NCBI GenBank assembly: GCA_003254905.1
Contig: QANU01075165.1
Coordinates: 62,001-126,000, forward strand
Reading direction: 5' to 3'
DNA: 64,000 bases
From: Nissolia schottii
Taxonomy: Eukaryota; Streptophyta; Magnoliopsida; Fabales; Fabaceae
Below, in pieces: positions 47,379 through 60,008 of this stretch. Position numbers and translations under genes: made by a program. The notes under the pieces were generated by a model. The model did not search any database. It was not told where the DNA came from and worked only from the letters and a program-made list of their open reading frames with translations. Every line of letters starts with the position of its first letter. Position 1 is the stretch's first letter.

Positions 47379-47733
47379 ATGTCAACATCAAAGTATGTTG
47401 CCCTCTGCTTCATCCTATCTCTTGCATCTGGTTTCTGCACCGCTTCAAGTGACGCCGGAACCAAAATCAGCCTCACTATTGCAATGCCTAGGGAGGAAAC
47501 TTATGCGCTATTTTCGTGTGGCATGGGTGACACTAATATAGAATTTCAAATTAGTACCATTTGATCCAAAGCAATCACAACATGACTGGACTGTGGACAA
47601 GACCCAATATTGTTCCGTGCATTGGGGTGACAAGTCGGCTGATTTCTGTGCATATGATGCCAACCAGGACGCTGGCCATGATCATGTCTTTTGGCTTGCA
47701 AAACCAGATGGTTTCTTTCGTAGCTGGGAGTAA
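47379..47733 (+). pseudogene. S-protein homologue (plant self-incompatibility S1-like), frameshifted
   Basis: The frame from 47379 starts MSTSKYVALCFILSLASGFC, a clear secretory signal peptide, and runs to ALFSCGMGDTNIEFQ. It then shifts by one base at an AAA run (47548-47550), and the other frame continues with LVPFDPKQSQHDWTVDKTQY, CSVHWGDKSADFCAYD and VFWLAKPDGFFRSWE to TAA at 47731-47733. The layout (signal peptide, small Cys-containing beta-rich body of about 100 residues, W.....YC..HWG...) fits the S1 family (PF05938) of small secreted proteins. A CAATAAATAGG box lies at about 47319. A sequencing error in the A-run is possible, in which case the gene is intact. Confidence 0.55.
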
Positions 47734-47779
47734 AAGTCTTCCTGGCAACACATGGAACCACTTAAAGCTCCGTAACTTA

Positions 47780-50573
47780 GTATGATTAATGATTCATTCT
47801 ACTGTCGGAAACAAAACCGACAAATAATTTTGTGCTTACTGAATTTATGATTATTATTTTAGTATCTCTTAAATTGTATGAGGTGAGTACTCCTTTCTCA
47901 TAGAAAAGTTTAGGGATTTGTCCCATTGAATTTTTATTAGAAAGGTTTTGATAAGGCACATCTTATACTTACCGAGCATTATTGAGTCTCGATGGATAAA
48001 AATGATTTTTGATTTATTGACCGAATTAGGTCATCTTTTGCTTATGAATAAAACATACTACTTATATTGTATATCTTTTGGTTTGTGCTTTTTTTTTTTG
48101 AAATAATTTCGACAATATTTATGTCATTTTTCAGAACACCAAGAATCCCCCAAAAAGCTAGGAAAGGGGACCAAAGATCCATTATTGCCGTTGTAATTAT
48201 CATGAGGTTATTGTTCCTCAAATAATTAATAATATTGGATCAGCTGAGTTGATGGTTAAGCTAGCCAAAAATGAGTTTATTTTGTTGTGAATATTGGTTG
48301 CCGAGAAAGATATACTAGTACAAGCCAAGTGATTGAAAGAGGATTAATAAGTATTACGTGGTGAATATCTTGCAAATTCACCTCAGAATATCTTGCAAAT
48401 TCACCTCACTAAGAGGATTATGGTTGCTCCTAATCTGGTTTAACCGATGATGGCTACTCCTAATCATACAAATACTTAAAATGATCACTCTTAATCATTC
48501 AAATACTTAGAACATATTTCACTTGTATTGTGGTATTGATAAAACAAATAAAATTGACATGCGTTTGTTTCATAGATCTTAATTCACGGAGTAGAAATGT
48601 CTTCTCAGTGCAAGTTCTCAAATTCTAAAAAAATTATTGTAATTTAAAAAAAAGATATGATTCTTTAACGAACTTCAAACAAAAACAAAAAACTTAATCA
48701 AAGTATCTTGTTTAACAAAACCAAATTGAATACGAATTGTATGACAAGAAATATGAAAAATATATGGGCTAACATAGATCATTAACTATTGCTATAATCT
48801 ACTCTTAAAAAAAATATAAGTTTAAAAGACGTACTCAAAGTAATCTCTTAAGTAAATGTTGTTTTTAGTTTTTATTTTTTATTAATTGGGTATAATTAAG
48901 TTAATTAAGTAATATGAGGTTGATTTTGTTTTTGCTTTTATTTTTTATTTTTTATTTTTTTATATTAAGTGAGTATAATTAAGTTAAATAGGTAATATGA
49001 AATTTAATTAGATAATTTGGGGTTAATTGGGTGAGTTAGAGTAATAATTTTATGGATTAAGATTTAAATTTGGAAAATTTAGGTTAAATAGGAGTAGGTA
49101 TAAAAATGATTGATTTCATAAAGTTTAATGACTAATTTAATGTATTAAGACTTTTCACACCTAATCAACCACATGGCAGTTCAAGTAGCACTTAACGCTC
49201 CACATAGGCGACTGTCAATTAGATTGGACGGAGAATTAACTTTAGGGACGGACTTGATTGACATTTGCTAACTACATGAACAAACTTAATGAATTTGAAA
49301 AATTATGAAGACAAATTTAATTGATGCTACACATTCTAAGGACTAATTTGATGTTTTATTCAATATATTTCCTCTTAATCGAATATATTCATCGATTTTA
49401 TCAAACACTTGGGTAACGATCTCAGGACAACTAATTGAAAAGAAAGTCCTCAGTTCAGCTAGTATTGTTTAACTTAGTTGACGAGGCATACTATTGAAAT
49501 ATTGATGTTTGCCAAATCAATATTATAGCAATTCAAGATTAATATGGATGACTTCAAGGCACGAGTTGGCCTAGCCAATAAAGCTTCACATGTTATCTTT
49601 TGGCAACTAATAGAATCATGTCGATATTAGTATATTTGATAGTATATTGACATTAGGATTGGTTGCTGAGGATATTTCAGCGGATGCTAACGAATTCTTG
49701 GCCAAATTCCAAGTCACTTGTGTGAAATCTCATCAAGTATACCTGTATACGTGATCCAAAGTTTCATTCAAAATGACATATGCATGCACGTGCAAGCTAG
49801 AACAGAAGCAGGTAACCATAAGTTCAAGTCGATGAGGCAGTGGAAGAGGGGTTGTCAAGCCGAAAACCACTTCCATGCACGGCCATCACAACCAAATCCT
49901 TGGCAATTTTATTTGTCTTTCAAGCCCTTTATTTTTCATGTCATTTACCTTCTTGCCTTGTATTTACGTTTTAAGTCCCTCACTTTCAAGCCTTTATTTC
50001 CAGTTTCATTTAGTTTCCAGGCCTCAATTATCTTAGTTCCAGTCAACCTCTGTAATTCAGACATCCATCAGATCCCCTTCGTAAGCTTATCTTTGTATTT
50101 CACATTCAAATATCTGTAGAAGAATCTTGCCTATTACAGTCTATCTATGTTTCTTTACAGACTAAGCGATTTCAGAATCTGGCACGCCTGAAACCGATAC
50201 ACCGAGCTGGCCAAAAATAGCCCCAACACATGCATATACTGATACACGCAATTACTCATGTATGGCGGATTGGAGGTATCTATTCCATTCCATATGAAAT
50301 ATGAAAACTGCTAAAGACGAGTTCACAAAATTAAGAGGACATTGATTGTGGAGGGGAATGTTTAACGGCTAAATATCTAAGCAGCACAAAAGAAACAGAG
50401 CAATCGGGCAGCAAAGGCCAATTTCGAATTATCAGTCGCTAAGCTCAGAATCCATACAAAACCCAACCCTGGTGGCAATAGCCAATTCACCATTATGACA
50501 CCCAATATAAAAGAAGACATTAAAAATTACAGGATTAATAACAGGCACAGCACTAAATAAATATGTGCTACTA
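47780..50573. other. Intergenic DNA
   Basis: AT-rich. A direct repeat of ATTAATTGGGTATAATTAAG-type units lies near 48880-49000. 49140-49370 carries GGACGGAGAATTAAC and AGGACTAATTTGATG motifs of a dispersed repeat. 49780-50110 is a pyrimidine-rich stretch that may be an LTR fragment. The last few hundred bases include the PPR gene's 3' flank. No other gene seen. Confidence 0.4.
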
Positions 50574-51737
50574 CTACTCAGTTTTCTCATCTGCTGGCAA
50601 ATTTAGTTTATAGGTGCAATACCTATTGGTTTTCCCAAGCTGAACAATCTCCTTCGCCTCCGAAACCATGGACTCAGCCGCCAGCTTATCCACCACAACC
50701 TGCAAAACCGACTCATCGACAAGGCACCGGCTGTTGAAGATCTCCTTGGACACCTCAAAGGCAGTCTTCAAATCACCCTTCTCACACAGGAAGGGAACGA
50801 ATGTTGCATAAGTGTGCTTATTAGGGTCAAATTCAGATTTCCCAATTTCACCAAACCACTTCTTGGCTTCATCCAAATCACCCTCATTCACAAACCCCTT
50901 GATCAAGGCATTGATGCTGAAGATGTCAGTCTCGACGCCGTCCTTCTTCATTCCCTCAAGGAACTCAACGGCTTCCCCTGTTCTCTTCTCCACAGCCAAA
51001 CCCATAAGCCTGGCATTGTAGCTCCTGATATCAGGGGCAACGCCCTTCTCACCCATCTGGCCCCACACCTTCTCCCCGTCCTCGAATCGACCCTTGGCGT
51101 ACAACCCATCAAGCAAGGTGTTGAAAGTGACCAAGTCAGGCTTCAAGCCCTTCTCCTCCATCTCCTTAGCCGTATCCAACGCCGAATCGAAAGAACCGGC
51201 TTTGCAGAATGCCTTGATGACGGTGTTGTAGGAGAACAAGTCGGGCTCCACGGAGAGCTCCTTGGGGAGGTCCTTGAAGAGGGTGTGGACGAGGTCGAGC
51301 TTGCGGGAGTGGAGGTGCGCGGCGAGGAGGGCGTTAAAGGAGAGCACGGTGCGGGGGCAGTTTCGCTGCGGCATTTCGTCGAACACCTTGCGGGCGTTGC
51401 GGTGCATCCCGGATTTGCCGAAGAGGGAAATGAGGCGGGCGGAGAAGCCCTCGTTGGAGATGTCAGGGTAGTTCTTCTGGTGGTCGAGGATGTCGCGGAC
51501 GAAGCGGAAGCGCTTGGCGGAGGCGAGGCGGCGGATGGTGTCCTCGTAGATGCCGGTCTTGGTGCGGAAGCGGTCCAAGTCGGAGGCCTTCTTAAACTTC
51601 TCAACCAGGCGCTTGAAGTTGGATTCCTTGTAGAGTTCCTGAGAGATTTCCTTCATGCTCCTGGTGGCGGTGGCGGTTGCGGTGGTGCTGGGTGACTGCA
51701 TGGAGGTGCAAAAGCTGCGGTGGAGAACGCGATACAT
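50574..51737 (-). CDS. Mitochondrial P-class PPR protein (rPPR3/At1g55890-like)
   Basis: Intronless gene of 387 residues. The N-terminus MYRVLHRSFCTSMQSPSTTA is Arg/Ser/Thr-rich without early acidic residues, fitting a mitochondrial presequence. From about residue 65 there are roughly eight 35-residue PPR motifs, clearest in FSYNTVIKAFCKAGSFDSAL, VTFNTLLDGLYAKGRFEDGE and FSINALIKGFVNEGDLDEAK. There is no E or DYW extension, so it is P class. Length and sequence style match Arabidopsis At1g55890/At3g13160, reported as PPR components of the plant mitoribosome small subunit; that assignment is from memory and tentative. The 5' third is strikingly GC-rich (51200-51600), producing long shadow frames on the other strand. 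Confidence 0.9.
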   Translation of the reverse strand: MYRVLHRSFCTSMQSPSTTATATATRSMKEISQELYKESNFKRLVEKFKKASDLDRFRTKTGIYEDTIRRLASAKRFRFVRDILDHQKNYPDISNEGFSARLISLFGKSGMHRNARKVFDEMPQRNCPRTVLSFNALLAAHLHSRKLDLVHTLFKDLPKELSVEPDLFSYNTVIKAFCKAGSFDSALDTAKEMEEKGLKPDLVTFNTLLDGLYAKGRFEDGEKVWGQMGEKGVAPDIRSYNARLMGLAVEKRTGEAVEFLEGMKKDGVETDIFSINALIKGFVNEGDLDEAKKWFGEIGKSEFDPNKHTYATFVPFLCEKGDLKTAFEVSKEIFNSRCLVDESVLQVVVDKLAAESMVSEAKEIVQLGKTNRYCTYKLNLPADEKTE

Positions 51738-52222
51738 GGTGGTGGTGTTTGTTTTTTGAGTTGTTTCTCACTTGTCTACGGAAGAAAATGGAAGAGTGGC
51801 GGAAATGAAGTAGCCGAATGAGGTTTAATGGTATTGGGGTAATTGGGTATGGGGACCCTATAATATGAAGCCCATTTTTTGTCTGCAGATTGGGCTTCAT
51901 GCAAACTGTGTTGGCCCAATAGTTTTATTGAGTATTTGATAAGTAAGAAATTTGTATTATTTTGTTCCATAACATTTGTGTAGCATTGCTTGTTAAATTA
52001 ATGTCTTGGGCTCTTGGCAAAATGTCCTCCAATAAAAAGATGTCATGTGTAAGTTATGGGTAACTATCAATCAAAAATTACTTTTAAAAATAATTATGCG
52101 TAGTTTTGTATCATGATGAAGTATTGTCACTGAATAAATGGATGGAGAAGAAATGGAAATGAAAAATTGAGACAAGTGATCTCAATTCATATAATGTATA
52201 TGATTTTTCATTTGTCAAGCAA
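51738..52222. other. Promoter side of the PPR gene and spacer
   Basis: Upstream flank of the minus-strand PPR gene, then AT-rich spacer up to the copia LTR. No other feature seen. Confidence 0.4.
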
Positions 52223-52580
52223 TGTAACAGAGAATGATTCCAACTCATATTCCTAGGCCCATTCAGTAAAGGCCCAATATTGTTTGATCCAATAAATTAC
52301 TTGACACCTCTTATTTTGTCTCTATGACATTTGGCCATTGTCACTCTTCCGATCTACGTTTTGTTGTTGTTGTTGTCCTTTATGTTGGTTGTTATTTGTT
52401 GTCTCCTTTGTACATATTGGTGAACTGTTTTATGTCTTATGTACCAGCTTCATAACCTTGTATATATTTGTGTCTTCTCCTCCATTAATGACATAGAGAA
52501 ATTCACACATAAAGTTCTTGCTAGAGAAATTCACAGTTCTTGCTCTTTCTCTTTATCTCCCTCTTCTCATATTTTTGTCG
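52223..52580 (+). repeat. Left LTR of the copia element
   Basis: Starts TGTAACAGAGAATGATTCCA and contains a TATA-like GTATATATTTG near 52461. It ends before TGGTATTAAAGC (52581-52592), a degraded form of the initiator-Met tRNA primer-binding site TGGTATCAGAGC. Confidence 0.8.
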
Positions 52581-52630
52581 TGGTATTAAAGCTCCTCTAA
52601 GGGAGCTCTGCTGATACCCACTTTTCTCTC

Positions 52631-55600
52631 ATGGTCGACACCAACCCAAATTCTCCCAAATCTGATTCCCGTGATGATTGCCTTAATTAACATAAATCAA
52701 AGGGAAAATCCACAGAGGACCCTACTCAAAACCCTTCTAGCCATTTCTACCTCCACCCAAGTGAAAGCCCAACATTCGTTCTTGTCTCACCGCCATTAAC
52801 GGGAAACAACTACCACTCTTGGTCATGTTCCTTCAAGATGGCTCTAATCTCCAAGAACAAAATGGACTTTCTCTCTGGCTCTATACCCATCCCGACACCT
52901 ACCGAGCCTCTCTTCTTTGTCTGGAAGCGTTGTAACACAATGATTATGCTGTGGCTTCTTAACTCATTGTCTCATTCTATAGCTTAGAGTGTTATTTACC
53001 TTGAGCGTATTGTTGATGTCTAGTGTGACCTTTGTGATCACTTCTCTCAAACAGATTTGCTGCGAATTGCCAACTTCTAGGAAGAAGTATGTTCCTTGTA
53101 AGAAGGGACCAACTCTGTTATGGACTACTTCACCAACCTGAAATCAATCTGGGAGGAACTCAACATTCATGTGCTTGCTCCGCTAAAAATTATCACCTGC
53201 AAGACTTCATCATTCGCTTCCTCAAAGGACTTGATGAAAGGTTCTCTGTGATTCGTTCCCAGGTCCTCCTCATGGACCCTTTGCCTTCCGTTAATCGTGT
53301 CTTTGCAATGGTGATATAAGAAGAACGAAAACATCCAATCTCATCTCCCGTCTTCACTTATTACAACGTTCTCGCTAACAACACTTATTTCTGGCTACCA
53401 TCGACACAACGAGGGCGCGACGACGGCGGTAGATAAGACTCTTCTGCTCCTGTTTGCATGTACTGCCATCGAAATGGGCACACCATCAAAGAGTGCCACC
53501 GGAAGCATTGGTATCCCATTCAGAACCCTTGTTACCCAGAACGGGCATAATTCAACTCGTGTCTTGTAGCCGCCAACAACATCGTCGTTCCCTCTGCAGC
53601 CACGAATGCTTACCCTTCTGCATCGTTAAACGATGGAACCAAGCAAGAGTCTCCATTTGGGCCTAACTCGCCCTTTTCTAAAGCCCAACTTCAATCCCTG
53701 ATGGCACTTCTCCAGACTAATGCAAAGGCTCTTGACTCAGTGGGCCCAAATGCAACAGCAGCCCACAAAATTACCCTTTCTATTTCTTATGTTGAGCCAA
53801 ACACAGGTCTACTTGGTCCAAGTTGTACTAACCATTTAATTTTTTGTTGTTCAAATTTCTCATCTACACAACACACACAAAATAGGCCCTGGATTTTGGA
53901 CTCAAGGGCAACAGACCACATAGCTTTTTCTTTAGATTGGTTTTACACTTTTTCAAAACTTGCCCCAATAAATGTTCATCTACCAATGGTTTTTATGTCA
54001 CAGCCCAAATATCTGGAACATTGAAAATTTCACCTACCCTAATGCTTCATAACATGCAATATATATCTATCTTCTATTTTAATTTAATTTCCATTTCAAA
54101 ACTAGTTTCTTCTTTAAAATGTACACTCACTTTCTCTACTATTTTTTGTATAATACAGAAGGAGATCTCCTTGAAAATGATTGGTTTGGATAGTTTGAAG
54201 GATGGATTGTATCTTTTGACTATTGGCAAGAAAGACCATCCCACACTCAATACTTGTTCATCCATTAATTCCTACACCACTGCACCCATCACCAACAACA
54301 ACCTTTGGCACTTTCACTTAGGACATCTCTCCACCATAATTCTTCCTTTATTTCCAAACATAGTCATGAACCTTGTGATGTTTATCATTTAGCAAAGCAA
54401 GGAAAATTGTCATGTTTGCCAAGTTTTAATCATGCTACTACATCTTATGAATTACTTCACTTGGATATTTGGGGTCCCTTCTCTAAAACTTCTATTCATG
54501 GTCATAAATATTTTCTCAAAATTGTTAATGATTTGAGTCGTTATACTTAGGTAATTTTGTTGAAGACAAATGGAGAAGTTTGCTCTAATATTCATATATA
54601 CTTTTGTTCAATTCATTGAAAATCAATTTAACGCAAAAATGAAATGCATTAGATTCGATAATGGTCCTGAATTTTTCTTAAAAGATTTGTTTGCTTTGAA
54701 AGGTATTTTATATCAAATAAGTTGTGTAGAAACACCTCAACAAAATGGTTGCGTTGAACGAAAACATCAACATATCCTTAATGCGACACTGCCTTGCTTT
54801 TCTAATCACATTTCCAACTCATTTTTGGTCCTATGCTATTAAACATGTTGTTTTTCTCATCAATCGCGTTCCATTACCCATCATTAAAAACAAAACTCCT
54901 TTTGAACTCTTGCACAACTAACCACCAAATTTTGAAAATCTCAGTTTTTGGATGTCTTTGTTATGCGTCCACACATACTACTCATAGGCATAAATTTGAT
55001 CCTCACTCTCGTTGGGGCGCTTTTTTGGGTTTTCAAACTGGCATGAAGGGTTACGTTATTCTTGATTTAGACACTAGGAAAATTTTTGTTTCTTGTAATG
55101 TTATTTTCATGAAATGATTTTTCTTTTCTCTAACAAATCAGAACCCGTTACTACACCTATTTCCCATCCCATAGGCCCAACTTCTATTTTTGTATAACCC
55201 AATTTACAAGGCAAAAATTACCCCACCTACCACTACTCCCCTACCTAATGAGCCCACTTCTCCTTTTAACACACATGATCCCACTTCCCACCATACCCCA
55301 ACACGTGATACACCTACCTCCTCTCCCAACGCATCTTCCAGCTTCGATATCCCCCTTCCCACGGATGCCCCCATCTTCGCCATTACTAGCAATTATGCCT
55401 CCTATCCCTCCACCTCTCCGTCGATCATAACATCACACCCAACCTCCACCCTATCTTGCTGATTACACATGCAATTCATTCTTCCAATCACCACCTCGGT
55501 CATCTTCATCTTGGCTCCATCTTCTCACCTATGTTCTTTCTTATAAACATTTGTCACCTCCTTACCACCATTACCTCATGCCCCTCTCCAATGAGTCAAA

Positions 55601-57081
55601 ACTGACAAACTACAATGAGGCTATACTGCACAGTCATTGGAAGCAAGCCATGAGCTCTGAACTACAGGCTCTCGATCTGAATCACACATCGGTCCTAATT
55701 GACACACCATAGGACGTCAAACCCATTGACTGCAAGTGAGTTTACAAAATCAAGAGGCGGCCTGATGGTTTGATTGAGCGTTACAAAGCCTGTCTCGACG
55801 CCAAAGGTTTCTCCCAAATAGATGGCTTCGACTTCTTTGAGACATTTTCTCCTGTTGTGAAGATGGCTACCATATGTATTGTTCTTGCTCTTGCATCTGT
55901 TAATCACGTGCCTATCCAACAGCTCAACATCAACAACGTTTTTCGTCGCGATGATGTGTCATAATTGGTTTACATGAAAATCCCCCAGGGCGTCTCTGCC
56001 ACTCATCCTAACTAATAATGTCATCTCCTCAAGTCTCCCTGCAATCTCAAGCAAGTCAGCCTCACCTGGTATGAAAAGCTATCTCTTGTTCTGTTCTCTT
56101 GTGGGTACCAGCAAGCTCCTAGTGATCATAGTCTGTTTGTTAAATCTACAACTTCTAAATTCATTGTTCTTATTATCTATGTCTATAACATTGTGTTAAC
56201 TAGCAACTCTGTTTTTGAGATGACTGCTCTAAAGCAAACTCTTGATTCTAATTTTCGCATCAAGGATCTTGGCACATTGAAGTTTTTTCCGGGGCTCAAG
56301 GAAGCCCATTCTAATTCTGGCATTTCTTTATGTCAAACAGAAGTACTTCATTGAATCTCCTTTTTGATTATGGTTTACTCGGCTCAAAGCCTACTTCAAC
56401 GCCTATGGATACTGCTCTTAGATTGTATCAGGACTCATCTAATCTCCTTCCTGATCCTTCTGTTTATCGTCGATTGGTTGACTGTTTAATCTACCTCACA
56501 ACTACTCGTCAGGACATTGCCTGTGCTACCCAGCAACTCAGCCAATTCATGGCTTAACCTACTCAAGCACACCTTCGTGCTACTAAGCGGGTTCTGACCT
56601 AGTCGTGGCTTAATGTTCCCTCGTGACTCTCCTCTCCATCTCACTAGCTTTAGTGATTCTGAATGGGGTAGATGCATTGATTATCACCACTCCATTACTG
56701 GTCTCTTGGAGGACTAAGAAGCAAGTCACTATCTCTCGCTCTTCCTCTAAAGCCGAGTATCGTGCTCTTGCCTCCACTACATGTGAATTACAATGGATCA
56801 CCTACTTACTACTTGACTTGAAGGTCACTTGCTCCAAGCCTTCAGTTATCTTTTGTGATAGTCAATGTGCTCTCTACATCGCTGCCAATCCCATATTCCA
56901 TGAGCAAACGAAACATCTTGACATCGATTGCCACATTGTTCATGAGAAAATTCAGGCCGAGTTGATGCGCCTCCTTCCAATCTCTTCTCAACATCAACTC
57001 GAGGACATATTCACCAAAGTTTTTCCTTCTAGATTGTTTATTGTTATTTTATCCAAGCTTGGATTGGTTGATATCTTTTAA
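52631..57081 (+). pseudogene. Copia gag-pol remnant
   Basis: Gag begins at 52631 and includes LTGNNYHSWS and a CCHC knuckle (CMYCHRNGHTIKECH near 53457) read across frames. A protease-like WILDSRATDH follows at about 53890. A GAG-pre-integrase and integrase region (LWHFHLGH; HLDIWGPF; FDNGPEFF; ETPQQNGCVERKHQH) lies at 54300-54850. RT (KIKRRPDGLIERYKAC) starts near 55745. RNase H (VSWRTKKQVTISRSSSKAEY) and its tail run to 57081. Many stops and frameshifts break every domain. The RT active-site YVDD is changed to YVYN, losing both catalytic Asp residues. Confidence 0.9.
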
Positions 57082-57098
57082 CCACCAGCTTGTGGGGG

Positions 57099-57390
57099 GT
57101 AACAGAATGATTCCAACTCACAGTCCCATATCCATTCAGTAAGGTCTAACATTGTTTATTCCAAGAAATTACTTGACACATTTTATTTTATCTCTATTAT
57201 ATTTGGTCATTGTCATTTCTCTGGTTTACATTTTGTTGTTGCTGCCTTTATGTTGGTTGTTATTTTTTTCCCCTTCGTACATATTGGTGAGCTGCTTTGT
57301 GTCCTATGTGCCAGCTCCATAGCCTTGTATATATTTGGGTCTTCTCCTCCATTAATGATATAGAGAAACTCACACATATATTTCTTTTAC
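57099..57390 (+). repeat. Right LTR of the copia element (truncated)
   Basis: Starts GGTAACAGAATGATTCCAAC after a purine-rich TGTGGGGG tract. It aligns with the left LTR through CTCCTCCATTAATGA and CTCACACATA, then similarity stops, so the last part seen in the left copy is missing here. Confidence 0.8.
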
Positions 57391-58579
57391 AATGCATGTA
57401 TCTTCGAAGGTCTAGTGAGCTTATTAAATCAAACTTTACGCTCGTCATAATCAATTCTAAATGTTTGATTGAGATATTTAGGTTTGGATCCTTGTGTAGT
57501 TTTATTGAGTAACCATCTCCCATGATTTATTGATTCTTCTCCATGCCCAAGTTGTTGTGCCCAGCACCAAATGTTATTGCCCATATGAGGATGTCTTCAC
57601 GTTAGTGACTGTTACGAAAGAGTCAAGTTACACAAAAGGACGACAAAAAATAGTTGTAACAAACTAATGATTATTTTTCTAGAGTCCATTTATTTTTCCT
57701 CTTGCAGCATGACCATCTCATGTGAATAACTAACATGAGAGGAAGGTAATCATGCATGTATTCTGTTCTTAGTAGGTACACCACATGACAAGGTGGGCTT
57801 AAATCATGTCCCTGTACAAAAAATTTGATAACGTTTTCTAACAACCTCAGTCAATTCAACAAGACCATCTGCCATAGGTCAAACAAAATCACTCAAAATC
57901 CGAAAAAATAGAACAATTGTATTCGCTCTGCCGGTCCCCAACGGCACAAATAATTTTGTTTTCTTTGTGGTAAAAAAATCTAATCACATATTATACGTAA
58001 TTATGTTCACTTACTCTTTTGCTAATCTCTCTATACATTTGCAAACTAAGCTAAAATATCCATTTATACTTCCATCATTTTTGCTTCTAAGTCACTAACC
58101 TGCATTAATTCATCAATCTCTTTGGTGTTAAAACTTTAATGGTCTAATGTTATGTTTATCTTGTAAAGCTCTACATTACATAGGAACCAAGTATGCAACC
58201 ACTTTAATTGGGTGTGTAGATTCAAATAGAAATTGGAAAATAGATTTGATCACCATTGATATTTATATTAACATCTGCTAATTCTGTTATGCATACATTC
58301 AAACGTGTAGCGCACAAACGTAAATGGCCAAAACAAGAATATTTTTCTCTCTCTCACAAGAAACACCTTGATCAACTTGGACCAAAGCAAAGCCCCCTTC
58401 AAAACAAACCCCAAATAACTTCTCTAACATGATGCCTTTGTGAGAAGCATTTATACATAGCTGCCAAATCACTCTCGCTTAATAGTTTCTCTCTGACATT
58501 CAAAATCAAAAAGATTTTCCTTTCATACCTGTCCCTGCCTTCCTGCTTTCCCTAAGGCCCCATTTTCCCTTTTCCAGGA
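57391..58579 (+). promoter_or_regulatory. Intergenic DNA and promoter side of the DYT1-like gene
   Basis: Unremarkable AT-rich DNA. A TTTATACATA box near 58450, about 130 bases before the ATG, could be the TATA element. No other gene is seen. Confidence 0.3.
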
Positions 58580-59596
58580 ATGGGACATGTGTATGGTGAT
58601 AGGCTATCCATGTCTCTAGATGAGTTATGTTTCAATGCTGAAAATGGTAGCAAAAACAGATCAGGGAAGATGGGCAGGAAGAACCATGATGATGATGACA
58701 CGACGGTGTTCAAATCCAAGAACCTTGAGACTGAAAGGAGGAGGAGGGACAAGCTCAATGCCAGGCTTCTGAAGCTGCGGTCCTTAGTGCCCATCATCAC
58801 AAATGCAACCACCTTAAACTTCACTTTCTTATATAGTTCTATTTCCTTTAACTAATTGATTTAATTAGTACAATCAGTGATGGGATTGAAACTGATTGTA
58901 GAGCCTAATTTTGTTTTCAGATGAACAAGGCAACCATTATCGACGATGCTATCACTTACATCAAGAACCTGCAGGACAGAGTTGAGAGTCTCAGCCAAGA
59001 GCTTCACGAAATGGAAGTGAAACAAGACAAAATAGTAGAGCCAAAGATATATGAGATTAATAATGCAGAAGAGATGAAAAAATGGGGGATACAGGTTATC
59101 TTCAATTAAAAAAATTGACTCTCCTTTTTAACTACAATCAATAAATAATCTTGGTTCGGTTACTATCTTTACACAGGAAGAGGTCATGGTTACGCAAATT
59201 GATGGGAATAAAATTTGGGTCAAGATGATCATAGAGAAGAAAATGGGAAGATTCACAAAGTTGATGGAAGCCATGAATTCTTTTGGCATAGAGTTCATAG
59301 ACACCACTGTTACAACCATGAAAAGAGCATTTCTGCTTACAGCCTCCATACAGGTGATCCTACTTAAGATAGACAAGTTTGATTCCCCTTTCTACTATAA
59401 TCTATAGCTTGCAATTTGCAAATATGCTGTCTAGAAAAACTTTACTTTGCGCTAGTATACTATTTGCTTTAATTTCATAAACTACTGAGAATTTTCAGAA
59501 GCTGACAATTAATTTTTTTTTTAGGGCATGGATGGTGAAATGCTAGAAACTCAGCAAACTAAACAGTTGATGATGGGTATTATCAGTGCCACATAG
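58580..59596 (+). CDS. bHLH transcription factor, DYT1 (DYSFUNCTIONAL TAPETUM1)-like
   Basis: Exons 58580-58804, 58921-59094, 59177-59353 and 59525-59596 give 215 residues. The bHLH domain reads KNLETERRRRDKLNARLLKL, then SLVPIITN, then MNKATIIDDAITYIKNLQDR across the first intron. The basic region keeps the N..E..RR pattern of E-box binders. The later exons encode the ACT-like C-terminal region (GNKIWVKMIIEKKMGRFTKL, FGIEFIDTTVTT), matching Arabidopsis DYT1 in order and total size (about 207). DYT1 is known to control tapetum development and male fertility, acting in the nucleus. The splice after exon 1 requires a GC donor (AAT then GCAACC); without it the frame ends after 91 codons, before helix 2. 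Other introns are GT-AG. Confidence 0.88.
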
Positions 59597-60008
59597 GACT
59601 AAAAAAAATTCCATATTCATTTGTTTATCAAATTGAAATGGATTTAAGACTATATTATTGTTAACTCAAATGATTACATTGATATTGTCATTTGATAAGT
59701 TTAGGATACAACTATACATCAGTTCTAAATGATGATGATGATGATGATGATGATATATACATATGATTAATGCAAACAGAATTTTATCTAATTAGTGTTA
59801 TCGCATGAAATGGAGGGAAACGAACCAAAAGTAGATGATAGGTAAGAGAAGGAAAGAGTTTGCGAGCATGCATTTCCTTTCATTCTTTGCTCAATTTTAA
59901 GATCAAAATCCACCAAATTAAGGGAACTTCAAAATTATTCATAAAAATTGTTAGAGAAAAATTTGGGGTTACATGATGATTAATTCAAACCCTTTCTCTT
60001 TGTCCATA
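59597..60008. other. 3' flank of the DYT1-like gene
   Basis: 3' UTR and spacer with a GAT trinucleotide run (about 59728-59753). No gene seen. Confidence 0.5.

Larger units (their letters stand above)
52223..57390 (+). mobile_element. Ty1/copia retrotransposon, nearly full length but decayed
   Basis: Left LTR from 52223, primer-binding site, gag-pol remnant (52631-57081), polypurine tract (about 57090-57098) and right LTR to about 57390. The two LTRs align in order but differ by many substitutions and indels, indicating an old insertion. Order gag, protease, integrase, RT and RNase H is the copia arrangement. Confidence 0.9.

Noticed and set aside
50814-51695. 293-codon open frame on the plus strand opposite the PPR gene
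   Set aside because: It mirrors the GC-rich PPR coding strand, has Val/Glu/Gly-rich composition and no domain; a shadow frame.
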